A stretch of 64,000 bases of DNA, from contig JAACJO010000004.1 of NCBI GenBank assembly GCA_013368445.1, forward strand, positions 1,860,001 to 1,924,000, read 5' to 3'. Positions 46,015-58,406 of the stretch are shown one piece after another. How positions within the stretch are numbered: position 1 is the first letter of the stretch; each line of letters begins with the position of its first letter. The notes under the pieces are model-generated. The model saw only the letters and a list, made by a program, of their open reading frames with translations, made no database searches and had not been told where the DNA came from. The DNA is from Leucocoprinus leucothites. Its lineage: Eukaryota; Basidiomycota; Agaricomycetes; Agaricales; Agaricaceae. A program made the position numbers and the translations under genes.

Positions 46015-46724
46015 AGCGCTTTATCACTTTTCGCCCTTTCTATTTTTCTTATCCTCCTTAACATTGGTTTTCTCTTCTATGTACTGGTACTGTCTACTGC
46101 CCCCGATACCTCTTCCTTCCTTGTGGCGCTACCTATTGATATTATTTAAGAATTCAGCTTTTTTTTTTTCGTGCTCACCAGTAGTAATCTTCAGTTTCTT
46201 TTCGTGCCCGGGTGTGATATATTTTTACCTTTGACGACGGATGTATCAGTTCCATTGTAGTACACAACATGTCTCCACCTTCCTTCTTTTTTGTTCTCTT
46301 GTTCTTGTCCTTGCAAAGCTCCACCCACGGCGCGGGTATATCGGCCGTCGCCACAAATCACAGGGCACAGGGGCCTTCCTGATTGGGTAAAAAGACGCTG
46401 CTGCGACGACTTGCACAGCTAAGGGCAACCATCTACCAACAGTCAACTACACCCCTCTCTCGGCGCTGATTCCTATTTTTCTCCCTTGTGCCTGTTGACA
46501 CGACACTCCTTTCTCCCTACTAACACACGCTCTCTGATTCTCGACCGCCTAGGCCTTAAGAGACCTTCTCGGGATTTTCTGGCCGCACAAGTCAATATCC
46601 AATATTTAGCTCGCGCGCTTCTTGCAACTGATATATCGGAACGGAGCTCGGAATACTTGATTCGCGAATGCACCTATACAAATCGTAGTCAAAGCGACAT
46701 TTTTCACCAAGCAGCAAAGTGCAA
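46015..46724. other. Intergenic between RasGAP and the aspartic protease
   Basis: First part is a T-rich 3' flank (poly-T run near 46159-46169). Later part is the protease promoter. Frames at 46486-46740 (+) and 46246-46831 (-) lack convincing starts. Confidence 0.5.
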
Positions 46725-49109
46725 ATGTACATCGACTTAGGATTTCGGATGGTCGGCCTGTGCGGTGTCGCGAGCTGGTTCTTGCTATTGTTTGTCGCTA
46801 GGAGTGCGAATGCAGGTGAAGAAAGTAGCAATGCGGAGCTACGACCACGGTTTTTGCCTAGAGATCAACTCCTTAGACTGCCCATTGTCGCGAGGGACGC
46901 CGGGGCAGGACATCCAGCGAGTAGTGGCAACGGAACGGTGAATGGCACTCAGCCGCATGCTGTCAAGTCAAGTGCAGGATGGAGTGCGGTGTCAGGAGGT
47001 CATGACCGACAGTATGTACCGTCGCTTTTTATTTTCCTCAGCCTTTCATTAAAATATCCTCGGGCCCTTGTCCTCATTCACTCAACTCGAAAGGTCATTC
47101 TATGCGCTGATCCAAGCTGGAGGCATCAATTTTCGTGTGGTGCTCGATACCGGCTCGTCGGATCTGTGGATTCTTTCTTCGGCGTGCGAGACGGAGGCTT
47201 GCAATAGTCAGCCCAGATATCCGCTGAGTTACCAGAGCCCTAGTTTTCAAAGTGTGAACGGGAACACGACAGTATTCAGTGCGAGTTATGCTGATGGCTC
47301 TGGTGTGTCTTGTACTCAGATTTTGTGAGTTTGATACAATGTTCAATGGTATTTTGTGGACTACAGGAGTGTCTGGCATCGTGGCGAGAGAAAAGGTGGA
47401 GTTGGCGGGATTAGTCGTAGCTAACCAGACTTTTGGTAAGCTCTAAATTTCATTTAACCCTTCATTTGCTTTAACTGCGTTTTGATGTCACAGGCCTCAT
47501 TTCTGATTCCAATGTATCGCTTAGCGATCAAGAGAGTGGGTTTTTAGGTCTGGGATTCCCTCGGCTCTCGACGATATCCACTCGCGAAGTAAACGACTGT
47601 GAGTTTCTCACGTCTGTAACTTCTACTGTTGATTTATGGACGGATATAAAACAGCGAGGCCGTTCCTTACTAATCTCGCTGAACAAGGGCTTATTGATTA
47701 CCCACTATTTGGATTTAGTCTCACCCGCAACCTTACTGGATCCCTCTCTCTCGGAGCTATTGATGCATCCGTTGTGACATTTCCTCAGAACATCAGTTGG
47801 AATGATGTCGCACAATTCTCGCCGGTTTCCGCGGAAAGCAATACGTCTGGTTACTTGCATTGGGCGATACCACTGACTTCTTTCGGTGTCAATGGAACCC
47901 AGTTGGTGCCACTCCCTTCGCAGGCCCGTGCCACTGACAATGTATCCTTGGCATTGTTTGATGTGTGAGTGTTTGTACTTGAGGGAATCTGTTCGACCTG
48001 ACGGCTTGTATAGGGGAACACCTGGATTTTATGGTCCATACTCGGATGTAAGCTTTCCATGGTCCGCTCCTGGGATGGTGATTTGTTGACCAGGATTCTG
48101 TAGGTCTCGCGTTTGTATAATCTGATCGAAGGAGCACGGCTTGTTGATGCAGCTAGTGAGTCTTTTCCGCATTTCGGGATAGATTTCGAGCTCAAACGGA
48201 TACCAGGTGGACAATGGGTCGTCCCTTGTGATACGAATATTCCAATATCCTTGACTTTTGGGTGAGCTTTTTATCGAGAGTCAACTTGGAAGCTTCGGAT
48301 TGACCTCTTGCCCAAGTTCCTACGACTACATTTTACAACCCTCGGATTATATCATCGGGCCTGCTTCTGGTAGTCCCAGTTCATGTTTCTCATGGCCAAG
48401 GGCACTTCCTCCTAGCGCTGATGGTCTTGACTGGCAAATCGGTGAGTGCTGAGTCCCTTGATTCCACAAGCCGCCTGATGTAAGAGTATGTCCTTAAGGA
48501 ATTGCTTTCCTGCAAACGGTGTATACCATTTTCAGGTGTGTTTTCTCCTAGACTTTGATGAAAGTGTTCTCAAGTTCGCATAGCTATGGCATCAATGCCA
48601 AAGAATCACCCAAAATCGGTTTATACCCTCTTGGTACTCGACCGGTATCTACCAACACAACCGGAACTTTGGTTCACCCGTCACCACAAACCATGACTGC
48701 CTTCACACCACAAACTACCATTCAGGCTGATCTACCCAACTCCCTCATACCGACACCTACATTTACTACGCCCGCATATGCTTTCAATACATCCGTCCCG
48801 GCAACCATTGGGGGCATAGTTCAATCGGGACTGGCCACGAGCACCTATAGTCCCATTCTCGCACATGTACAAGCGACGACTGGGTTTAATGCATCGGTGC
48901 TACCTACAATCTCGCCTTCACCATCTGTTACCACAATAACGACGAACGGGATAACCACGACGTCAGCGGTTTCTAGTACCCCCCTTCACCTCGGTGTTCC
49001 TCCCGGGTGGTCGGGAGCTGGACCAAGTCTGACCTCGGGCGTTGGGGTGACACTTGTAGTGATTCTCGGCGTGCAGTTTGCCTGGCATCTCGTTTTTAGG
49101 ACATGGTAA
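46725..49109 (+). CDS. A1-family aspartic protease with C-terminal membrane anchor and an altered second active-site motif
   Basis: ATG at 46725 (alternative Met at 46749) with a hydrophobic signal: VGLCGVASWFLLLFVARSA. A propeptide-like segment leads to SFYALIQAGGINFRVV and the first catalytic motif LDTGSSDLW, then SASYADGS, GVSGIVAREKVEL, GLISDSNVSLSDQESGFLGL and YPLFGFSLTRNLTGSLSLG. The second motif reads LFDVGTPGFYGPYSDVS: Asp kept, but the usual Thr/Ser after it is Val. ASGQWVVPCDTNIPISLTFG, DYIIGPASGSPSSCFSWP and GLDWQIGIAFLQTVYTIFSS follow. A Ser/Thr/Pro stalk and a final hydrophobic helix (SGVGVTLVVILGVQFAWHLV) end the protein, yapsin-like, either GPI or transmembrane. About ten introns. 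Likely an extracellular surface protease; activity depends on how the DVG motif behaves. Confidence 0.88.
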
Positions 49110-49372
49110 CATTATTTGCTACAGATTGGGAGTGAAACGGGCGCTTGATGCATAGGTCCACTGTATGACAATAATGTATCTGTTGTTGGACTCCGATTTG
49201 GGCAATGAACCCGGACATTTGTTTTTGTTGCATACTAATCACCATACTCCGTTAACGCTTAGTCGATGGCCTGGAACTTTCGTCTTCTAAGATAGAGAAG
49301 CGGAGCGAACCAATGCGAGGCCGCCCATTCCCTTGAGATATATTAGATTATAAGCAGTCAGTTCTACGTCAA

Positions 49373-51112
49373 CTATGATGAGTCCGAGTCCTTTTCCGTT
49401 TGTGATTGAGCGGATTTTTCAGCCTCTGCTTTTGCTTCTTGCTCTTCTCGCAGGTCTTCCTCGGATTTTGCCCATGTCGGTTTAAGCTGCATTCGTTCAA
49501 TTTTTAGGACCTTGGCTTTGTCGGCTAAATGTCGTATCGCGCCGTTGACAAAAGTCATTTTATCAACCCCCTTGGTACCGGTGTGGACTGAAAAGTTTCC
49601 GCCTGAACGAGCGTCCGACATTGCCTATAGGAACCACGACGATGAGATGTAGGTAATAAGAGTGCTTTTAGCATAAATAATACCTCGTGTATCCTCTGTA
49701 CCATCATAAGTTCCGCGCCCAACTTCATCCACTCAATAACGGGTGTCCTGTCTTCGATCGTATACTCTCTAACTCTCGCATCCTCAGCCAGATTGTCTAT
49801 GTCGTTCACGCTAGCCGCAGCAAGTGCCGTTGGGGTACTGGGGAGATTTAGAGCACTTTCCAAATAATCGCGAATGGCTCGTTCAAGTTCTTGGTGAGGT
49901 GTGTGTGAGAAGCCGGCAGTATCAATGAAGCGTTTCGGATAGCCAAAGTTTATGGGGGCATTGGGGTCCGGGTTGATTGGTTCACTTGCAAATTGGCGAA
50001 AATATTGAAAGATTTTGTCTTCGAACGCGCGATCTGGACTGAAAGGTTCTGACCAGATATTACCCTGTTGTGGGGCGATCACGACATGAGAATGTGTGAG
50101 TAGGGAGCGAGAAACTCAGGAAGGACATACGAATGACCCATGAGCTTCAAAGATTAGCGTGTGGTAGCCCGTCCCTGACTCTGTATTATATTCATATTGA
50201 GCAAGGTATATAGGTACGAGGACTGGGTAAGCGGCAAACTGTAGGACAATTTATCAGGAAACTGAAGTGGGTGATGAAAGGGAGATGGTACAAACTAAAG
50301 TAGGTTGGAGTGTTGATGGACTGAAACGGAAGTCTTGGGCTATGGTAGCCTCTGGAAGCGACAGGTGGCGGGCAATTTCAAGAATGGAAAATGGGGAGAT
50401 GTTGTAGGGTATACAGGCGACATCGAGATCGTATTGGCGGAGGAGGTCGTCTGTAAAGGGTACTGTTTCTGGCGAGGGATTATCAAACGGTCCCAAAGGT
50501 GCGGAGGAAAGGACTTTGTAGTCCGAGCCTGAAGAGGTGTATGAGCAAAGGGAATCAACGATAGACCATCACGCTTACCTGGAACATAACTATGTTGTCC
50601 GGACTATTGTTTAGTAAACCACTAAACGGCATGGATTTATAGAAACATACGCATTATGTATTTGGGAGAATGCTTGATACTATGACAGAGGCACGCGTCA
50701 GTTTAATTGAACACGAGCAATGGCATGAACCGCACTTCGTTACCCTTGTGGTCTACCTCTCCTTTCACTTCGACATCCAGAATCCATGCAGGAAACCAGA
50801 CTGGTGTAAGACGATACGGTTTTATGGGCTCAAAGCCTATGCCGGGTAATATCCGCGCAACCAGAGACGGAAATAGCTTTTCACGGCGGAGCAATGCAGC
50901 AAAGGGTCCAAGATATCTCTGTGCATCGTATGGTGACACATTAAATGGAACAGCTGGTAGTGGGAACGTGAGCAACTCTCGATAGTCGGAACAAATTTCG
51001 GACCTCGAAGATTTCGGAAAGGGTAAGGAGAGTTGCCATGCTTGGAAGAGTAGAGCCTGCATTTGTGCCCAAAATGTAACCTGAAGCTGTGGAAGCGTTT
51101 ACATAGTAGCAT
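49373..51112 (-). CDS. Unrecognised conserved-looking protein with a predicted mitochondrial presequence
   Basis: No family recognised. The ATG at 51112 opens MLLCKRFHSFRLHFGHKC, Arg/Ser/Phe-rich and free of acids, with RLYSS after it: a typical mitochondrial targeting signal. It splices (donor GTCCGA, weak) to AVPFNVSPYDAQRYLGPFAA, LLRREKLFPSLVARILPGIG and PYRLTPVWFPAWILDVEVKG. Further exons give FTDDLLRQYDLDVACIPYNI, FAAYPVLVPIYLAQYEYN, INFGYPKRFIDTAGF, VREYTIEDRTPVIEWMKLGA, and a Glu/Lys/Ala-rich tail ending EKDSDSS at 49373. The motif PVLVPIYLAQYEY suggests a beta strand pair or membrane edge. If the weak donor is wrong, the ATG at 51062 is an alternative start without the presequence. 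About six introns. Divergent from the ER DnaJ gene. Confidence 0.65.
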
Positions 51113-51361
51113 TTCCGCAGAGACGTGCAATACTACTTTCACTTTCGGGAAGACCACATTCAATGCTCGAAACGAGGTCTGCTTGAATCGGAGGGTGGTG
51201 CCAAGCAGAGTGCGTCAAGGCACGTGAGACAGATCTGGATTGGCAAAAGTGATGGACACGTATGTATGGGTGTACAACTTGAATTTTCGACAAGCTTATA
51301 GGCCAAGGGCGTGTCTATCGTTCCTCTCCACCTCACTCTCCTTTCTGTCTCTCTTTGCGCC
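51113..51361. promoter_or_regulatory. Shared promoter of the mitochondrial protein and SCJ1-like genes
   Basis: 249 bp between divergent ATGs. The SCJ1 side is C/T-rich (TCTCCACCTCACTCTCCTTTC) directly before its start. No TATA box. Confidence 0.5.
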
Positions 51362-53039
51362 ATGTTTGGGCGGACAATTCTTGCTGTGCTCGCGCTCGTT
51401 TGCCTTGTGGCCGCTGCCGACTTTTACAAGGCTTTGGGAGGTTTGTTTCTAGTCATTCTAGACTATGCTTCGGATAAATGACGTCTTGCATCCTGCTTCG
51501 GGTAGTTCACAAGTCTGCTTCGGACAAGGACATTCGACATGCTTATAAGAAACTGAGCAAGAAATATCATCCTGATAAGAACAAGGATCCAGGCGCGGAG
51601 GAAAAGTTCGTAGAGATTGCTCATGGTAAGTATATCTCCTGCTTCGAGATAAGCCATAGTCTGACGTTTTGTAGCGTATGAGGTGCTGTCGGATGCTACT
51701 GTGTGTACTATTCAGCCATATTACTGGTACAATGCTTATCAGCTTTCAGAAACGCCAAATCTACGACCGCTACGGAGAAGAGGGATTGAAGGCTCACGAA
51801 GGTGGCCAATCGCATCAAAACCCATTCGACATGTTCTCTAACTTCTTTGGCGGAGGCTGTAAGTTCATGACATCTTTAATCCTCAAAGCACGCTCTTATC
51901 TTCTCTAGTCCGAGCCGAGCAGACTCGCAAAGGACCTTCGTCACTCACAGAATTTGAGTTGCCTTTAGCAGACATGTGTGTATTGCACCGTTCTCAACGC
52001 GTCTTCTTACTGACCTGAATCCCCTAGGTATGGTGGCGCGAGCATTGATGTCAGTCCTTGTTTACTTCCCTCAAGCACCCTACTGACCATATAATAGTTC
52101 GCACTACGGAAGCACGTACTTTGCGACCACTGCAGAGGGACTGGAGCAGCGTCTGACAGCGATATTCACACATGCGGTGGATGCAATGGCGCTGGCGTCA
52201 AACTTGTGAAACAGCAGATCTTCCCTGGAATGTTTGCCCAAAGCCAAGTCACATGTAATGAGTGTGCAGGACGTGGAAAAGTTATCAAACGGACTTGCCC
52301 TCACTGTAACGGCAACAAAGTTGTGGAACATACACAAGAGCTCAACCTCGAGATTACACCAGGCATGCCAGAAGGACATGAGGTCGTGTTTGAGGGTGAG
52401 GCCGATGAGAGTCCGGATTGGGAAGCCGGTGATGTTGTCATTCGAGTGAGAAGTAAGAAGGATAAGGGCAGTTGGCGGAGGAAAGAGACGAGTTTATATT
52501 GGAGAGAGACCATTGGCATTGACGAGGTACGGAATTTAATCAGTTTAGAATTATATTATTGATTTAACCCTTGTTTAGGCACTTTTGGGCTTCGAGAGAA
52601 ACCTAACACATTTAGACGGCCATATAGTGCCACTTGCTAGGAAAGGTGTCACTCAGCCAGGTAAGGAGGCCTATCACAAAGCTAGTGTTACTGGTTCTGA
52701 CTCTTTCTCTCGAACAGGTTTCGTCCAGGTCGTCAAGGGGGAGGGAATGCCCGAGTTTGAGAAATCAGCACACGGGGATTTGTACGTCGAGTACAACGTG
52801 GTGCTGCCCTTAGAGCTATCAGCACAGACACGTCGAAGTGAGTCTTCCATTCTTTCGGTTTTAACCTTTCCCTCCACCCTCCCCTTCCCTCTCCGAGCTC
52901 GCCATAACCAGCATGGCGCTTTTCGCATCACTGTTCCTTTTTGATGGGGGTTGACTGAGATACTGACTTTTGACGTGTCATTTTCGCAGAATTGATGGAG
53001 GCTTTCTATGGTACTGGTGGCAGCCATGACGAGCTGTGA
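51362..53039 (+). CDS. SCJ1: ER-luminal type I DnaJ co-chaperone (SCJ1-like) with HDEL retention signal
   Basis: ATG at 51362: [19 protein letters not shown] is a signal peptide, followed by DFYKALG and the J domain, [20 protein letters not shown] (HPD motif). A Gly/Phe segment ([13 protein letters not shown]) and four CxxCxGxG zinc modules follow ([32 protein letters not shown]). The client-binding region includes [20 protein letters not shown] and [20 protein letters not shown]. The last residues are GSHDEL at 53037, an ER retrieval signal. It stimulates BiP/Kar2 ATPase in folding and ERAD. About eight introns, including short exons near 51970-52100. The final exon (52990-53039) is short and defines the HDEL end. 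Confidence 0.94.
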
Positions 53040-54318
53040 TATTTGTTGTATTTTATTTAATGGGTGGTTATTATCATATTCTCTTATTCTCCTGAGGTTT
53101 CCTGGGCTTACATCTGAAGATATTTTCAAGGCGTGAGTTTGTAAGGATGCAAACTGAGACCTTAATTCCAGATCACGCGATACTTGCGTTCTCTCCCGGC
53201 ACCAGGTTATGGGATCGATTGTGGCAATTGACAAGTGATCCATCCCCTCAGCGACGTCACTAAACTTCTTGATCTCACTAATAGCCTCAAAAGCCTCAAA
53301 ATATGCGTGGTAGAAACTTTGACATTTCGCATCTTTCCGTCTTCGCTGGGAATTTGTTGCCAGGTATATTTCACCTGTCATTAGAACGCTTATCTATGGT
53401 GACTTGATGGCCACTTCAGCTCCTGAATAAATCCTCGCAGCTCGGTATCTTAATTCATTTAACACCCCGTCGACATCACAAACCATGCGGGAAAAATCTT
53501 GACATGAATCGGACGAAGCCTTTAGAATTGTCTACCACGCACATTTGGGATTGAACACTCACGTTCAGTATCAACCTCAAGAATCCCTCCTGTCTATAAA
53601 TATCACCGCATCCAAATGTCTATGACGGGTACTTTTGATTGGTTTGCCAAGGCTCTTTATCTTCCCTTTCTATTGAATATTCCCTTCGTTTTCCGGGACG
53701 TCTATACCGCATGACCAGGAAAACATGGCTACCGACATGATGGTGTTGACTCTCAACCTGTCAAAGCTAGCGTTTCAATTCTGGCATCAATCACCGTTTC
53801 CTCGTATTGGCGTACCATGTGGAAGAGGGCGTAAAGTTGAACTTATTCGACCTTAGAAGTAATCAGTTTCCATATTCTCAAAGGATCCGAAAGATCTGCC
53901 ATTGGACCCAGGGGGGATTCAATTGATCAAGTTGCGTTTCGGTCTTGAAATTGGTGGTCTCTCACTCATGGTCCGCGGTTTTTGGATGCCACATTAGCCG
54001 TCTGATTACCTGTTATAAAGTCTAGTACGGACGGAAGGGACGGACTGTTTCCCATCTCTTCTTCGCCTTCTTCTCCTCCCCCTCTTTTCCCTTCCTTTGT
54101 GCTCTTGCTAGGCCAGGTTGCCTCTTTCGCTCTTCTTTCTTTAACCTTGCTTTTTGGTACTCATCTACCTTGAACCTCGGCCCTAGTATTGTACACTCAC
54201 TCCCGTGAGTATCATTCTTCGACTTTTTTCTGAGAGGAGGCGTCACTAGCCAGAGCAAAGACTAACATTGATGAAATGGGTTATCTCACAGATCCAAACT
54301 TCGTACATTCAATCCATA
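53040..54318. other. Gene-poor interval upstream of the small secreted protein
   Basis: No supported gene. A minus-strand frame at 52674-53381 has an ATG, but over half of it is antisense to SCJ1 exons and introns and its translation shows no domain. A TATAAA element near 54013 lies about 300 bp upstream of the next start. Confidence 0.45.
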
Positions 54319-55052
54319 ATGTTCTCGAAGATTGCAGTCATCGCTATTTCCGTCCTTGCCACGGTCACCGGTGTTTCTTCAACCCCTCTGTCCGTAAGAC
54401 GTTCCGAGTTGGGTAAGCGTTACGCGAAAAGGTTTCATCATACCACACATCTCATTATGAATATCATATAGTTCCCCGCACATTCCAGTCCTTCAGTAAC
54501 TGGGGTGGTCTCTCTTCGCTGGCGAACTTTGACGACTTCTATGGCATTGACAACTTTGACGGATCACGGTGCTCACAAACCGTCATTGTCCCGACACAGT
54601 CGCTTTTCTGCCATTCTCAGACAGTTGAAATCGTGCAACAGCGCCTTCTTGTCATTCAAGAGATGGCCAAGAAGTATGTCCTCTCCGTCATGTTCAACCA
54701 TATCTAATTGTTGACCCACTGCATATAAAGGATCATCACTGAGACCATCTGTGACGTCGAGACCCAGACGATTGTCTTTGAGCAATGGCATGCTGGCCTA
54801 GGTGGTTTCAGCGATGACCTCCGCCGTATTTCTGGCAGGCAGGTCGGCTTTGACCAGTCTATCTTTTCTCATCAAAGCAGTCTCATCAATGTCGACGGCT
54901 CTCTCACTACCCACGATCTCGGTTTCAGCGGTCATGACCTTGGTCGGAACACCGTCCTTGTCAACGGCCATAACTGGGATAACAGTCGTTCGTTTATTTC
55001 CGTCGGTGCCGCTTACCTTGCCGCCCGGGGGGCAGTAGTCAGCATTCATTAA
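54319..55052 (+). CDS. Small secreted protein, about 205 aa, unknown function
   Basis: Three exons. Exon 1 (MFSKIAVIAISVLATVTGVS) is a signal peptide and ends near a possible Kex2-type site (SVRRSEL). After an intron at 54414-54470 comes TFQSFSNWGGLSSLANFDDF, SRCSQTVIVPTQSLFCHS and EIVQQRLLVIQEMAKK. After a second intron: IITETICDVETQTIVFEQW, VGFDQSIFSHQSSL, then HDLGFSGHDLGRNTVLVNGH and a stop at 55052. Three or four Cys could form disulphides. Repeated short N-D/N-W-D-x-F-type segments occur. The layout (signal, Kex2 site, small Cys-poor domain) recurs among agaricomycete secreted proteins of unknown role; I do not recognise a named family. Extracellular location is inferred. Confidence 0.78.
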
Positions 55053-55445
55053 ATGAGCTGAGTGGGGGTGACGGCGTGCAGGACCACGTACTCTAGAGGA
55101 CTTGCAAGATGGCATCTTTGGACATTTTATTGACTAGCACACAGCAGGTACTGCAAATGAACCCATGTTAACAGATAGTAGACATACTTAAAGTGGCGTA
55201 GAAGTCTTGGTTGAACGTATGTTAAAATTAAGTTATTCCAGCCACGTTGAGGACCTTAGTGTGGCAGCTTGTTCAAATCCAAGGAACATCAATGGAGACG
55301 TTCCCGACGCCCAGAAAAACTGTGTCTATAATACAGCTAAATTAATACTACACACCAGAACATTGTATCGTGATGGGAATATGGGATGCCAGACTTTCGA
55401 GTGCCATGGTGATATGGGTACAGATAGGACAAATGGTAGAGTCGT
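55053..55445. other. Convergent intergenic region between the secreted protein and cullin-3
   Basis: A short frame at 55207-55470 lacks ATG and overlaps the last cullin exon on the other strand. Nothing else is seen. Confidence 0.5.
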
Positions 55446-58406
55446 TTATGCCTATGGATGGGACTTATAAGTTTGGTGAAGTAAGAACGGAAAGACAACC
55501 AACCAGGTAATTATAAGACTTGCGATCCTCGCACCGCTCCAAGTACTCTCTCTAAAGGGGGAGCTCAGCTTATATCAACTTCAAAGGAACGGTAGCCGAC
55601 CTCAATCAGATTCTCAATCCTCCGCTTAATCAAAATCGGCTCAGGATTGAACCTGCCCGTCAGCTGCCTTATGGCTTCGTTGACAAGATCGATATGGGTC
55701 ATGTGCTTCCTGTCCTTCATAATGCGTACGATGCATGCCTGAAAACAGGGGCGAGACAAGTCAATATACACTGTACACGAGATATATCAATTAGATATGC
55801 TCACGTCAACTTGGTGCTTCCGCTCTTCATCTATGCGGTCCCGAGTTTCTTTCCTCTCCTGTGTTGTTTCAATCTTGGAGGACACAGTGGCAATTTTGAT
55901 CTTCTGCATTGAACAAGTGAAGTCGTTATTGAAGGAGAAGGAATCGTCGTCGTCGACGTCCCGACCAGGTGGGTGTTTCTTGAGGATCTTGAACTTGCCA
56001 CAGGCGAGAGACTGTAGATGACGCTTCAGTTCGTTGTCCACGATAGAGGTTGCCTCTTTGATTTCCTGTAGTCCATAAGAGCTTCAGCCAGTCAGAAACA
56101 GCCAGAAGGCGTACCGAGTAGGTTAGGAAATCACTATCCCCAAGGTCTGCGAACAACAGGAGAATTACGAGCGCAAATGTTGAAACGCTGAGGTCATGGG
56201 ATCTCGTTTTAAACCGGACTCTAACATCTGCGTTTCCAAGACCGTATTGCCAAGTCAACCGACGGCCAGAATGCCTCGACAAGTAGAACTGCTCAAATGA
56301 CTGGCAGCTTTTCGCTAGCAAGGGTGAAATATTGCATGGCGAGGCGGAATGCGACATTGGCCAATAGGTCGAAGTCATAACAATGACGTTGATAGGAACC
56401 TCGGGTGGCTGTCCGAATATTTAGCCAACGACAAATAAAGCAGGAAATTCCAATGGTGCTCACTGTGGTTTTCGCAAGGTATGTCTGGTAGATTTCCATT
56501 GCTTCTGCAGATAGTTTGATATCGTTGAACATCCCTTCCAGCTTTTGTGTAAACTGATATCCACATTCCACTTTGAGCCTGCTAAGCATTTCACGTTCGG
56601 TATCCTCAGACACTGAACGGCTCTGGAGCAGGCGCTTGGAGAGATGACCCTTATAATATCTCTCAAAGACATCCTTTTCAGTCACATATCGAAACACGGT
56701 AATAGTTTTGTCAAGCACAGCGGCAATTTCTGTGTCGGTTTTCTGCACCAAGCGTGAGTATGTATCCTTTTATTGAAATCGCGCCACGTACTCCTTTCAG
56801 GCCCCGCCTCAGGTTGTCGTCAATGAAGAGTGAAAGGAATTCTGAGCATTTGTCGTTCTGGTTTATGAAAGATTCGAAGGCCTAGAGAACGTTAACATGA
56901 GGGAGCAAAGCCTGAGGCTACAGCGTACTTCATTGGTTGCCACTTCTACATCACGATCACTCCTGAAAGCATCTCGCCATACGTGATCGAACCGATCTTT
57001 CAGCTCCAACACCCTCTGCACCCATTCAGTAGCGGGCGTCAAAGTGTTCATGGGTGCCTTTGCCTTGCCCTTCCCTTTTGGATCGGTGTCACCCCGTTCA
57101 GCCCCTTCCACAGGGTCTGTTCCAAGGGCATTTTCGTTGATCGCCTTGCCTCGACTCGTTATTGAGTCCTTAAGGGCTTTTTTGAGGATAGCGAGACCAG
57201 TTGGGACAGAAGTATATAGACGATATAATCGTCTAAGCTCTCTGATCTTGTCGCTGTCAATCATAATGTCTAAGCCTGATTGGGGCTTGGAAATGACGTC
57301 GGAGAGATGAGGCGTGAGGAGATGATCTTTCAAGATTTGTTCGATAGCTGGCGCGGTTTGGGAGGCCAGATAGTGATGAGCACGTAAATCTTCTTCCTCA
57401 AAACGTCGTTCGACCTATTCGATAGTCAATCTTACTGATGAGGGTCAAAATAATCAGCCAACCTTTTTCAAGAATTGTGGCGCATCACAAGATTGTACTA
57501 ATGTCTTTCCTTCCTCCTGATAAAAAGACGTCGTTTGTTCCAAAAGGACAGGTTCCAGTTCGCGCTTGTAGATGGTGACGCCGTCTATACGTAACCGCAA
57601 GAAGACATCCACACAGCTTTGAACGGCAGCTTGGTTTACCGTATAGCCTTCTCGCTCATAGCGTATTTGATTGAGGATGGCTGTAATGAGGACACCCTGG
57701 ATTCGATCTCGCTGAATTATGTTCTTAATGAAGAGATCGAGTCCAAGGTCCCACGTTTCCAGCAAACTTTGTTGCCTAACATAAACGCGATCCTACGAGT
57801 GTACGCTATCGAGTAAGATCCTCAATGCTACAAGCTATAAGTAGCTTTGACTTACCATATATTTCAAAATCTGGCCGATCTTGGTCATGCTACTCGTATG
57901 GTCATCCCACACCTTCCGCAGGGCCTTTAATAACACTTCTCCCTCGTGTGTTTGTTGTTCTTCGCTGACAGGAAATGCAGGGAATATATGGGCATCTGCA
58001 AGCTCCTTCAGATGCTCCCTGACAAGGTCCTTAAGTCCATTGTACAAAGCGTTGCCTTGTCTATTGAGGACCATGTTATACCCATATCGATGGTTCTCCT
58101 CGAACGAAAGATTATGAGCATTACTATGCTGAATTTCCCGTATATTGCGTGAAAGCTGGGCCCAGGTACTATCGACAGAGAACTCTGGACCATACTGTGT
58201 GGGGGATATCAGATACGTTCATATGAGCTGAAATTACCGATACTCACTTTCTTGGGTACTTTCTTTGAGAGGACGTCAGATCAGGTGGGCTAATGAGATC
58301 CTCGGGGACTCACGATTTGTTTCTTTGTGGGTCTCCGGATAGCAGCTACATGGAAGTAACATCAGACACTGTGTGTTTAGAATTATGGTAACGCACAAGT
58401 GGACAT
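55446..58406 (-). CDS. CUL3: Cullin-3, scaffold of BTB-type ubiquitin ligases
   Basis: ATG at 58406 (MSTSAIRRPTKKQI), a 15-nt micro-exon (KVPKK, 58262-58248), then TWAQLSRNIREIQHSNAHNL, SFEENHRYGYNMVLN: the CUL3 N-terminus. LDLFIKNIIQRDRIQGVLI, YKRELEPVLLEQTTSFYQEE and RELRRLYRLYTSVPTGL follow, then the cullin homology domain: VFRYVTEKDVFERYYKGHLS, LKVECGYQFTQKLEGMFNDI, SACGK-type HLQSLACGKFKIL. The WHB region is CIVRIMKDRKHMTHIDLVNE (the Lys in RIMK is the neddylation site) and GRFNPEPILIKRRIENLIE. The chain does not stop at 55565. Two more exons give REYLERCEDRKSYNYL and a last A-stop at 55446, restoring the family ending YNYLA. An insert of about 50 Gly/Lys/Pro-rich residues (GKGKAKAP) sits mid-protein. 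Many introns. Confidence 0.93.

Noticed and set aside
52674..53381. 235-codon minus-strand frame with ATG
   Set aside because: Overlaps SCJ1 exons and introns in antisense; translation has no recognisable feature.
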